A stretch of 64,000 bases of DNA from NCBI RefSeq assembly GCF_012070565.1, contig NZ_JAAQRO010000001.1, positions 62,001-126,000 on the forward strand, read 5' to 3'. The notes under the pieces were generated by a model. It did no database searches. It saw nothing but the letters and a program-made list of their open reading frames with translations, and had not been told where the DNA came from. The stretch comes from Anaerosporobacter faecicola. GTDB taxonomy: Bacteria; Bacillota; Clostridia; Lachnospirales; Lachnospiraceae. Positions 57,179 through 64,000 of the stretch are shown piece by piece; the first letter of the stretch is position 1, and each line of letters starts with the position of its first letter. Position numbers and translations under genes: made by a program.

Positions 57179-57201
57179 CTTCAAATTTCGTATATTTGAA
57201 G
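57179..57201 (+). terminator. Hairpin upstream of the carboxypeptidase gene
   Basis: CTTCAAAT pairs with ATTTGAAG around a short loop. An A-run, not a T-run, follows, so on the + strand this is not a typical terminator. The + strand sequence 57202-57252 is AT-rich and may carry the promoter. Confidence 0.35.
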
Positions 57202-57252
57202 AAAAAAGAAGCATATTTTATATATACGATTGATACAATTAAGTAAGAAACA

Positions 57253-58581
57253 ATGCGGGAGTTTGCTTTGCGTAGAAAAATAGCTTCTATATTAATATGT
57301 ACGATTGCATTGGCGGTTATCGCTATGTTGTATTATCCTCTCGTTCATGATCAGGTCAAGGAATGGCCCCAATATAAAATTCCGATCCTTTCACAAAATT
57401 ACTCCAAAAATTGTAATGAAACGCTTCGTAATGAAAGTAGTTGCATTGGAGAGCGTCGAGTAGAAGAGGTTACGATTGTAACGAAACCGATTACGAAAGA
57501 AAATGGAAATTTGCAGTTAAATGCAAGAGCAGCATGTCTGATGGATGCATCCAATATGCGTATTCTGTATGGAAAAGAAGCAGATCAAGAGATGCCTATG
57601 GCAAGTACTACGAAGATTATGACTTTAATCGTTACCTTAGAGAATGCGAATTTGGATGATGTTGTAAAGGTGTCGAAAAATGCTGCAAAACAGCCTGATG
57701 TGCAATTGAATATGCAAACAGGTGATGAATATAAATTGGGGGATCTGTTGTATTCCTTGATGTTAGAATCCCATAATGATACAGCTGTAGCAATAGCAGA
57801 ACATGTTGGGGGGACGGTAGAAGGATTTGCGCAAATGATGAATAAGAAAGCGCAGGAACTTGGCTGTACCCATACAAACTTTGTGACACCAAATGGATTG
57901 GATTCAATGACCGAAGAACACTATACGACAGCAAGAGAATTAGGGAAAATTGCAAGCTATGCCATTCAAAATCAGCAATTTCGAGAAATTGTAAATACCC
58001 CAAACTGGACTTTTAAAGAATTAACAAAAGGTACGTCCTATTCTGTCAGCAATAAGGACCGTTTCCTATATATTTATGATGGAGCGATTGGAATAAAGAC
58101 AGGATTTACGAACAAAGCGGGATATTGTTTCGTCGGAGCGGTAGAAAAGGGAGAGAAGACTTTAGTTTCGGTGGTTTTAGCAAGTGGTTGGCCACCAAAT
58201 AAGAATTATAAGTGGAAGGATACCACAAGTCTGATGGATTATGGTATGAATAATTATCAATTGGAAGAAATCTTTGATGATACAAAACTCTATGAACCTG
58301 TTTATGTAAAAAGGGGAAAAGAAAGCTACGTTGATTTGTATTGTGAAGGAACATTACAATTACTAAAGAGTAAAAGTGAGGAAGTAAAGGTAATCTATGA
58401 AATTGAAAAAGAAGTAAAGGCACCTGTCGTGGCCAATCAAGAAGTAGGTGTCGCAAAATACTATCTTGAGGATGAATACCTAGCATCTTTTCCTATTCGA
58501 ACAACGTACGGAGTGGAAGCAATTGATCTAAACTTTACTTGGAATCAAATACTGGAATTGTGGTTAGGAGTAGCAGAGTAG
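57253..58581 (+). CDS. D-alanyl-D-alanine carboxypeptidase (PBP5/DacF type)
   Basis: 442 residues. N-terminal membrane segment (about 10-30) for export, then the penicillin-binding fold with Ser118-Thr-Thr-Lys121 (MASTTK), the second motif Ser173-His-Asn (ESHNDTA) and Lys282-Thr-Gly (IKTGFT). A C-terminal domain of about 110 residues and a hydrophobic end (WNQILELWLG) suit membrane attachment. It trims the terminal D-Ala of peptidoglycan stem peptides. An in-frame TTG at 57268 with GGGAG upstream is a plausible true start. Confidence 0.92.
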   Translation: MREFALRRKIASILICTIALAVIAMLYYPLVHDQVKEWPQYKIPILSQNYSKNCNETLRNESSCIGERRVEEVTIVTKPITKENGNLQLNARAACLMDASNMRILYGKEADQEMPMASTTKIMTLIVTLENANLDDVVKVSKNAAKQPDVQLNMQTGDEYKLGDLLYSLMLESHNDTAVAIAEHVGGTVEGFAQMMNKKAQELGCTHTNFVTPNGLDSMTEEHYTTARELGKIASYAIQNQQFREIVNTPNWTFKELTKGTSYSVSNKDRFLYIYDGAIGIKTGFTNKAGYCFVGAVEKGEKTLVSVVLASGWPPNKNYKWKDTTSLMDYGMNNYQLEEIFDDTKLYEPVYVKRGKESYVDLYCEGTLQLLKSKSEEVKVIYEIEKEVKAPVVANQEVGVAKYYLEDEYLASFPIRTTYGVEAIDLNFTWNQILELWLGVAE

Positions 58582-58631
58582 ATGAGCATGATTTTATAGC
58601 GGACCAGTAGTCTAATATAGGTAAAGAGAGT

Positions 58632-58716
58632 GAAAAGACAATTAATATCTGTTGTAACAAGAGCGAACACAATGTGTTCGTTACTTGGCTTCTATCAGAT
58701 TTTAATTGTCTTTTTT
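58632..58716 (+). terminator. Long two-tier terminator after the carboxypeptidase gene
   Basis: AAAAGACAATTAA pairs with TTAATTGTCTTTT over an 85-base span, with ATCTG/CAGAT next and an inner CGAACAC/GTGTTCG hairpin at the tip; T-run at the end. Confidence 0.82.
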
Positions 58717-59040
58717 GCATATAAGGAAGAGAAAGGAATCTGGTAATGAACCTGACGTACTGATATATTCCTATCGTAATTGGTACCATGCTTATATTCG
58801 AAATTTTGACACAATTCGACGAGAACATTATGTACCAATTGGCAGCCTGAAATTAGAAAATATGGGAAAAACAAAAAGCAATGTTTAGATAGGCTTTAAA
58901 TAAGATGAAATATAGTATTGAAGGATACAGTTGTTGTAGGAGAAAAGTTGGATTGCATTTCTATAACAATAATATATTATGGTAAAAGATGCTAAAATAG
59001 TAGTAATTGAATTAAAATATAAGGTATTTTTTAACACTAC
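58717..59040 (+). other. Intergenic region without a supported gene
   Basis: An open stretch ending at 58888 encodes up to 60 codons but has no ribosome site or ATG start in frame. Otherwise AT-rich sequence; nothing else recognised. Confidence 0.4.
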
Positions 59041-59069
59041 TTGAATATAATACAAAATTATTGTAGAAT
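59041..59069 (+). promoter_or_regulatory. Promoter of the TasA-like/SipW/McrB-like cluster
   Basis: TTGAAT 59041-59046, 17-base spacer, TAGAAT 59064-59069; start codon 34 bases downstream. Confidence 0.6.
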
Positions 59070-59102
59070 GATTGTAGAAATGCGATGGAAGGAGAGTGAA
59101 TT

Positions 59103-60002
59103 ATGAAATTTCGTCGAAAAAATAAGGAAAGGTCACTTGATGATCGTACATATAAAGAAAAGAATCGACGAACCTATTACAGAGATTCCATTGCTTTATT
59201 TTTTAGAAAAATATTTCGTAAATTCATGGCTTATCGAGTAATCGGTATTTGTTTTGGTATGCTTGCACTTTTGTTTGCAATTTCTGTTTTCTTTAGTAAA
59301 GCAGGAGAATTTGTTGTAACCGTAGATAAGGATATGGCCGATACGGGATTTGTTATTTCGGAAGAGAAAACCTTTAAAAACGCGAAGATAAAGTTATTTA
59401 GCAAAGCATTAGAAGGGGCAAATAACATTAATATCTTGGATCTACCAGAGAATATCAATCAGATTGATGGTTCACATAATGGAGATAATTATATTGCCTA
59501 TACATATTACATACAGAATGCAGGACAAAAGGATACAGATTATACATATGAGTTAGATATAACCTCTTCTTCTTTAGGATTAGAGAATGCTGCTTGGATC
59601 ATGGTTTTCCAGAATGGGAAAGAAACGGTTTATGCTAAGGAGGGTGCGGACGGGAATCCGGAATGTCAATATAGTTATGAACCATTTGCAATTGCAAAAA
59701 CAGCAAAAGATGAAAAACAGGTTATTTCCTTAACAGAAGAAGAAACAGGCTATTTGACAGAAGAAGAAAAGGAACGGATTGGCTTATTACGAGTAGATGG
59801 ATTATATGAATTTCGAACAATACCTTTTACGAATGATAATGTTGTGTGTCTTGAAACGAGAAAGGGCATGAAACCTGGTGAAATTGATAAATACACCGTG
59901 GTTGTTTGGCTAGAGGGAGAAGATCCTGAATGTGTTGATGACATACTAGGTGGTCATATATCAATGAAAATGCAATTTAAATTGGTAGAAGAAAAGAAAT
60001 AA
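59103..60002 (+). CDS. Membrane-anchored TasA/CalY-like surface protein
   Basis: 299 residues. A basic cytoplasmic N-terminus of about 45 residues, one membrane helix (about 46-66), then an extracellular beta-rich domain. Its C-terminal segment (TVVVWLEGEDPECVDDI) matches the end of the next protein (TVYIWIEGSDKDCVNEI), so the two share a domain. The long basic N-terminus before the helix is unusual for a normal signal peptide and suggests a retained anchor. GGAGAG upstream. Probably a base or partner of the fibre protein encoded next. Confidence 0.72.
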   Translation: MKFRRKNKERSLDDRTYKEKNRRTYYRDSIALFFRKIFRKFMAYRVIGICFGMLALLFAISVFFSKAGEFVVTVDKDMADTGFVISEEKTFKNAKIKLFSKALEGANNINILDLPENINQIDGSHNGDNYIAYTYYIQNAGQKDTDYTYELDITSSSLGLENAAWIMVFQNGKETVYAKEGADGNPECQYSYEPFAIAKTAKDEKQVISLTEEETGYLTEEEKERIGLLRVDGLYEFRTIPFTNDNVVCLETRKGMKPGEIDKYTVVVWLEGEDPECVDDILGGHISMKMQFKLVEEKK

Positions 60003-60085
60003 TAAAACGAATTATTCACGGTTCTGTCACGAAAAAAATATTATGATAAGATAAGGGGACTCATGTCAGGAAGGAAGGTTAATTT

Positions 60086-60916
60086 ATGAAGAATAAGAAT
60101 ACGTCTTCAGTAAAGACGAGATTGTTATATTCATTAGCAATGCTAGCGGTATCTGCAGTTGTATTGACCACAGCATCTTATGCGTGGTTTTCCATTAGTA
60201 ATCAGCCAAAAGTTGAAGACATTACGTTAACAGCGGGAACATTTGGAGGATTAACAATCAGTAAAACAAATACGGGGACTTTTGGTAATACAGTCAATTT
60301 ATCCACAGACATTGGCAATAACACCGTACTTCGTCCAATTACCACTCCAAACGGGAAAGATTTTTATAAACCAGTGTATGGAACGTCAGGGAAAGTAACA
60401 GGAGTGGAAAATAGTAAAGTAAGTGATTTAACTACAATTTCTAATAAAACACAGGCAGATGGAGGCTATATTGCCAGCTCAACTTTTTATCTCAAAGCGA
60501 CAGGCGGTTCTAGAAGCAGTGTTAAGGTTCAACTTGCAGCAGGAACAAAGGTAGCCAATAAAGATTCCGGACAAGCAGCATATGCTGCTCGAATTGCATT
60601 TGTGTTAGACAATGGAACTTGTGTTGTGTTCGAACCAAATGCAGATGGTAGTGCAACAGGTGCAAGTACAGATCAATATGCAATGGCTAGCAGTTTAACA
60701 ACGATTAAACAATCAACAAATGGGAAATTCAAAGCTACAAGTGGAGCTACGTATTCCTCAGATGTGTCCGCTGATTTATTTGAAATTCCTGTGGACACGG
60801 CAACAAAAGTTACAGTTTACATATGGATTGAAGGATCAGACAAAGATTGTGTCAATGAGATTGCTTCAAAAGTTTTGACCACTTCCCTACAATTTACGTC
60901 AACCGATTTACAGTAG
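60086..60916 (+). CDS. TasA/CalY-like secreted fibre-type protein
   Basis: 276 residues. Signal peptide of the SipW-cognate kind: LAMLAVSAVVLTTASYAWFS with the typical Ala-Trp-Phe-Ser after the helix. The body is beta-rich, Thr/Ser/Gly-rich and nearly Cys-free, like TasA and camelysin family proteins that form extracellular fibres. C-terminal IWIEGSDKDCVNEI shared with the preceding protein. GGAAGGAAGG upstream. Followed ten bases later by the signal peptidase gene, the usual arrangement. Confidence 0.82.
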   Translation: MKNKNTSSVKTRLLYSLAMLAVSAVVLTTASYAWFSISNQPKVEDITLTAGTFGGLTISKTNTGTFGNTVNLSTDIGNNTVLRPITTPNGKDFYKPVYGTSGKVTGVENSKVSDLTTISNKTQADGGYIASSTFYLKATGGSRSSVKVQLAAGTKVANKDSGQAAYAARIAFVLDNGTCVVFEPNADGSATGASTDQYAMASSLTTIKQSTNGKFKATSGATYSSDVSADLFEIPVDTATKVTVYIWIEGSDKDCVNEIASKVLTTSLQFTSTDLQ

Positions 60917-60925
60917 GGGCCTAAG

Positions 60926-61588
60926 ATGAAAAAACATAAAAAATTAGTAAGGATGGGAAAGAATATAATCATAACACTATTAATGATTCTTTCCTTTATC
61001 TGTTGCTATTTTGCCATATCTTCAAAGAGACAGAATGGAATTCCTAAATTGGGTGATTATATACCAATTGCAATTCAATCCAATTCCATGAAAGGTGTCT
61101 TTGGCAAGGGAGACTTAATTTTATCAAAAAGTTATACACAAGGACATTCTCTTCAGATAGGAGACATCATTACATATTATACGATCATTAATGGAAAACG
61201 AGTAGTGAATACACACACCATCATCGCATTTCAAGAATCAGAGACAGGACAACGTATGATTGAAACAAAAGGTGTGAACAATCTTGCTGCGGACGAAAGA
61301 CTTGTACAAGAATCAGAGATTATTGGAATTTATGCATTTCATATTCCGTTATTAGGACAAGTAATCAGTTTTATGCAAACAAGATTTGGATTCTTTGTGT
61401 GTATCCTTTTCCCATTGGCAGTAGCATTTTTAGTACAATTGCTCTATACCATTGTCCAGTATGCCATATTAAGAAAAGATATAGCGGTACAGAATATGAA
61501 AGCGGAGTATGACCAAGAGATTCGTGATCTGAAGTTACAGATGAGACATATGGAAAAAAGGCACATGGACAAACAAAAAAGAGATTAG
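60926..61588 (+). CDS. SipW-type (S26B) signal peptidase
   Basis: 220 residues. N-terminal membrane helix (about 13-32), catalytic Ser54 (IQSNSMKG), His97 (VVNTHTIIA) in place of the Lys of ordinary bacterial enzymes, and Asp123 in LAADERLV. C-terminal membrane helix (about 152-178) and a charged helical tail. This Ser-His-Asp form is the archaeal/ER type that, as SipW, processes TasA-class proteins. The two preceding genes are its likely substrates. Confidence 0.9.
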   Translation: MKKHKKLVRMGKNIIITLLMILSFICCYFAISSKRQNGIPKLGDYIPIAIQSNSMKGVFGKGDLILSKSYTQGHSLQIGDIITYYTIINGKRVVNTHTIIAFQESETGQRMIETKGVNNLAADERLVQESEIIGIYAFHIPLLGQVISFMQTRFGFFVCILFPLAVAFLVQLLYTIVQYAILRKDIAVQNMKAEYDQEIRDLKLQMRHMEKRHMDKQKRD

Positions 61589-61631
61589 AGAAAAGCGATA
61601 ACAAGGAAGTTACAAAATACAGCGAAGGAAA

Positions 61632-63200
61632 GTGGGTAAGTACGTGGAAGCTTTTTTTAGATTTTTTTATGACATCATTAGTTCAATAGGAGATAACTTA
61701 TATAATGTGATAAAAGCCATTATCAAAGGCGTCATTGGAATATTTGATTTTTCATATTATAAAGGGCTTTTAGAATCATATCAGCCAAATTTTGGAGTAG
61801 GTGGTTGGATCTTTGCTATCTTAGCATTCCTTCTTCTTGCGATTCTTGTGTTTTTTGTTGTATTTCTGTTACTTAAAGCAGGAAAGCGTATTGCAACTTT
61901 TCGATTACCACTTAAAGAAAATGAGCGAATGAAAGATGAACTCTTGCGATTAAACCAAGAAATGTTAAAACTGAATTATGAAAAAGACAAGATCTTAGCA
62001 ATGAAAGTCTCTAGTATGGGAATGAATGTACAGAAAGAACTTCTTACAACTGACCAGGATATTGATATGGCAGCTGCACAAGATGGCATTGCTTCAACAA
62101 ATTCTGTGAATCTAGAAAAAACAAGATTTACACGTCTTACAGAAGTGGATCAGTATTATTTGACCCAGTATCAACCACCTGTTTATGATGATGACATCAA
62201 CCTAGAGGACATTTGTAAGCAGTTTCGTAATTATGCTGCTTCTCAGCTAAATCTATATTATGATCTGTCGGATATCAAATACTTTATCGCTTCTTTTGGA
62301 GCAACTAGGACAATTATATTACAAGGTATCTCTGGTACTGGTAAAACTTCGTTGCCTTATGCATTTGGTAAGTTTATTGATAACTCATCTGCTATCTGTG
62401 CGGTTCAACCTTCTTGGAGAGACCGGACAGAATTATTTGGGTACTTCAATGAGTTTACGAAGAAATACAATGAAACAGACTTTTTAAAAGCGCTATATGA
62501 AGCTAATTTTTATCAAGATATGCGACTAATCGTTTTGGATGAAATGAATATTGCCAGAGTTGAATACTACTTTGCAGAGATGTTATCTGTGCTAGAAATG
62601 CCGAGACTGGATGAACAGAAGGTTAATATTGTTCCTTCTATGTGGGATAATGATCCGCAAAAGATAGTAGATGGAAAGATTGCAATCATGCCAAATATTT
62701 GGTTCGTTGGTACGATCAATAACGATGATTCGACATTTGCTGTTTCAGATAAAGTGTACGACCGTGCAATACCAATTGATTTGGATAAGAAAGCATTGCC
62801 ATTTGATGCACCTCAAACAGATGTATTGCATGTTACCTATGAACATATTGCTGCTATGTTTGATGATGCGAAGAAGAAGTACCCAGTAAGTCAGGATCTG
62901 ATTGATAAACTAAACTTGATGGATCAATATGTAATCAAACATTTTCGTTTGGCATTTGGTAACCGTATTATGAAACAGTTATTGGACTTTGTACCTTGCT
63001 ATATAGCATGTGGTGGCGAAGAACTTGATGGTATTGATTTTATGATAGCGAAAAAGATTTTAAGAAAGTTTGAGTCCTTAAATCTGGGCTTTGTTAGAGA
63101 TGAAGTCGATGGTTTGGTTCGTTTCTTGGATAGTACATTTGGAGAGAATACGATGCCAATATGCAAAGAATATTTATTGCGATTAAAGAAATTATCGTAA
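61632..63200 (+). CDS. Membrane-anchored McrB-like AAA+ ATPase
   Basis: 522 residues. Residues 1-90 hold an amphipathic region and a strong membrane helix (WIFAILAFLLLAILVFFVVF, about 57-80), then a coiled coil (about 95-125). The AAA+ module has Walker A GISGTGKT from 232, the McrB-type Walker B LDEMNIARVEYYFAEML with Asp303-Glu304, and the sensor region VGTINNDDSTFAVSDKVYDRA. McrB is normally a soluble restriction motor; the membrane anchor is unusual. GTG 61632 is the assumed start; its site (AAGGA) is close, and GTG 61644 is an alternative. The downstream gene encodes its likely partner. Confidence 0.82.
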   Translation: MGKYVEAFFRFFYDIISSIGDNLYNVIKAIIKGVIGIFDFSYYKGLLESYQPNFGVGGWIFAILAFLLLAILVFFVVFLLLKAGKRIATFRLPLKENERMKDELLRLNQEMLKLNYEKDKILAMKVSSMGMNVQKELLTTDQDIDMAAAQDGIASTNSVNLEKTRFTRLTEVDQYYLTQYQPPVYDDDINLEDICKQFRNYAASQLNLYYDLSDIKYFIASFGATRTIILQGISGTGKTSLPYAFGKFIDNSSAICAVQPSWRDRTELFGYFNEFTKKYNETDFLKALYEANFYQDMRLIVLDEMNIARVEYYFAEMLSVLEMPRLDEQKVNIVPSMWDNDPQKIVDGKIAIMPNIWFVGTINNDDSTFAVSDKVYDRAIPIDLDKKALPFDAPQTDVLHVTYEHIAAMFDDAKKKYPVSQDLIDKLNLMDQYVIKHFRLAFGNRIMKQLLDFVPCYIACGGEELDGIDFMIAKKILRKFESLNLGFVRDEVDGLVRFLDSTFGENTMPICKEYLLRLKKLS

Positions 63201-63221
63201 ATTTGAGAGGGTTTGCTGAAG

Positions 63222-64000
63222 ATGGATAAAGATATTGATCAGTCATACAGTGTATATACGAATGCGATTAAGAGAGATTTAGAAAAAGATGCATTTTATC
63301 AATACTTTCATAATTTGATCGAATGTGGTAGCAAATATTACAAATTCTCTAATAAAAAATTATTTAAATATGTAGATAGTGTTTGGGTTGATGAGATTGA
63401 ACAAGCAATTGAGCACTTAGAAGCTTCGATTGAAAACCCAAGAAAATTTATTGAAGAAGATCGTCAGATCGTGAATGTAGCATTAGCAAAGAGTATTACA
63501 CCGGAGTCCATTCAACATCTAACTATGCATGGTGATATGGTAGATGCAGTGAGAGAAGATGGAACGGTCATACCAAATCGAATATTAAACATTTTTAAAG
63601 AAGAAAGTCTTAATACATATGAAAATCGTTTTATTGCAACATTGTTGCAGGAATTACTCTCCTTTGTGAATCGACGGGTTGACGTGATTTTTGAAAATAC
63701 GAAGGATGAGTTAGGTGGCGTTTTGGATATTGAAACTACCATTGATAATTACAAAGAAATTATCAATTATAAGATGCAAATTCGTATTGAGGAAAAGCAG
63801 ACAACAGTAGAGAATGATCGACAGAACAAGGATATCTTTGGACGAATTGCTAGAATCCATCGAAGAGTCAATGATATGGCAAATAGTAATTTCTACGCTG
63901 CGATGCGTCAGTATCCAACCGTAAAACACCCCGTAGTAAAAACGAACGCAATTGCAAAAAATCCACACTATAAAGCTTGCTATGCCTTGTGGAATTTTTT
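63222..64000 (+). CDS. DUF2357 (McrC-partner-like) protein, N-terminal part
   Basis: 259 residues before the window ends. Opens MDKDIDQSYSVYTNAIKRDL and contains the DUF2357-type pattern NTYENRFIATLLQELLSFVNRR, typical of proteins coded next to McrB-like ATPases and related to McrC or 5-methylcytosine restriction subunits. No nuclease motif can be judged because the C-terminal half lies outside. It starts 21 bases after the McrB-like gene, so the two are co-transcribed. Ribosome site is weak. Confidence 0.78.
   Translation, partial: MDKDIDQSYSVYTNAIKRDLEKDAFYQYFHNLIECGSKYYKFSNKKLFKYVDSVWVDEIEQAIEHLEASIENPRKFIEEDRQIVNVALAKSITPESIQHLTMHGDMVDAVREDGTVIPNRILNIFKEESLNTYENRFIATLLQELLSFVNRRVDVIFENTKDELGGVLDIETTIDNYKEIINYKMQIRIEEKQTTVENDRQNKDIFGRIARIHRRVNDMANSNFYAAMRQYPTVKHPVVKTNAIAKNPHYKACYALWNF

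Noticed and set aside
58706-58888. 60-codon open frame after the carboxypeptidase terminator
   Set aside because: Begins within the terminator stem with a TTG and no ribosome site; sequence has no recognisable domain.
61632-64000. Ordinary McrBC restriction system
   Set aside because: The McrB-like protein has a membrane helix instead of a DNA-recognition domain and the partner's nuclease half is outside the window, so calling it restriction would go beyond the evidence.

Overview
The window comes from a low-GC Gram-positive anaerobe of the Clostridia, most likely family Lachnospiraceae. This is inferred from AT-rich DNA, strong AGGAGG-type ribosome binding sites, an rpmB-asp23-fakA-recG block typical of Firmicutes, a GerW (YtfJ)-type sporulation protein, a very large 2-hydroxyacyl-CoA dehydratase activase-type protein, and a Gram-positive type IV pilus operon with no secretin. 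I cannot name the species. Nearly all genes lie on the + strand; the exceptions are the giant activase (17.9-22.1 kb) and a 45-residue membrane protein at 31.9 kb.

Layout. 0-6.5 kb: end of malQ, a LacI regulator, a secreted cyclophilin lipoprotein, an OmpR-type two-component pair, a lipoprotein and a PH-like protein. 6.6-9.2 kb: an orphan 5S rRNA plus tRNA-Ile(GAT), an HD-GYP c-di-GMP phosphodiesterase with a SigD-like promoter, and the wreck of an arylsulfotransferase gene. 9.4-17.6 kb: an amidohydrolase, a glutaredoxin-like protein, CheV, a degenerate macrodomain-type sirtuin, an acidic membrane protein with twelve 13-residue repeats, hisH-hisF and ung. 17.8-31 kb: the activase, a LysM protein, corA behind a long structured leader, a rhomboid-like protein, pyk, an unrecognised helical protein, and a DUF2953-gerW group. 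31.4-36.9 kb: rpmB, asp23, fakA-like, recG.

37.2-54.5 kb is a type IV pilus operon: pilB, pilT, pilC, pilin, prepilin peptidase, a PilM-PilN fusion, PilO-like, four further pilin-like or PilX-like proteins, and a 1478-residue exported protein. It has a clear promoter at 37213. An AAA+ ATPase, TspO and a D-Ala-D-Ala carboxypeptidase follow. 59.1-64 kb: two TasA/CalY-like exported proteins, a SipW-type signal peptidase, a membrane-anchored McrB-like AAA+ ATPase and a DUF2357 (McrC-partner-like) protein that runs off the window.

Two kinds of repeat sit between genes. One is a 273/274-bp foldback element present twice in opposite orientation, each copy flanked by its own perfect 7-bp target duplication. 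The other is a family of about 100-140 bp in four copies, always just downstream of a gene, with two hairpins that covary between copies. One foldback copy has jumped into the first hairpin arm of one of these. The strongest candidates for undescribed biology are the corA leader RNA, the covarying repeat family, and the surface-fibre/SipW/membrane-McrB cluster at the right end.
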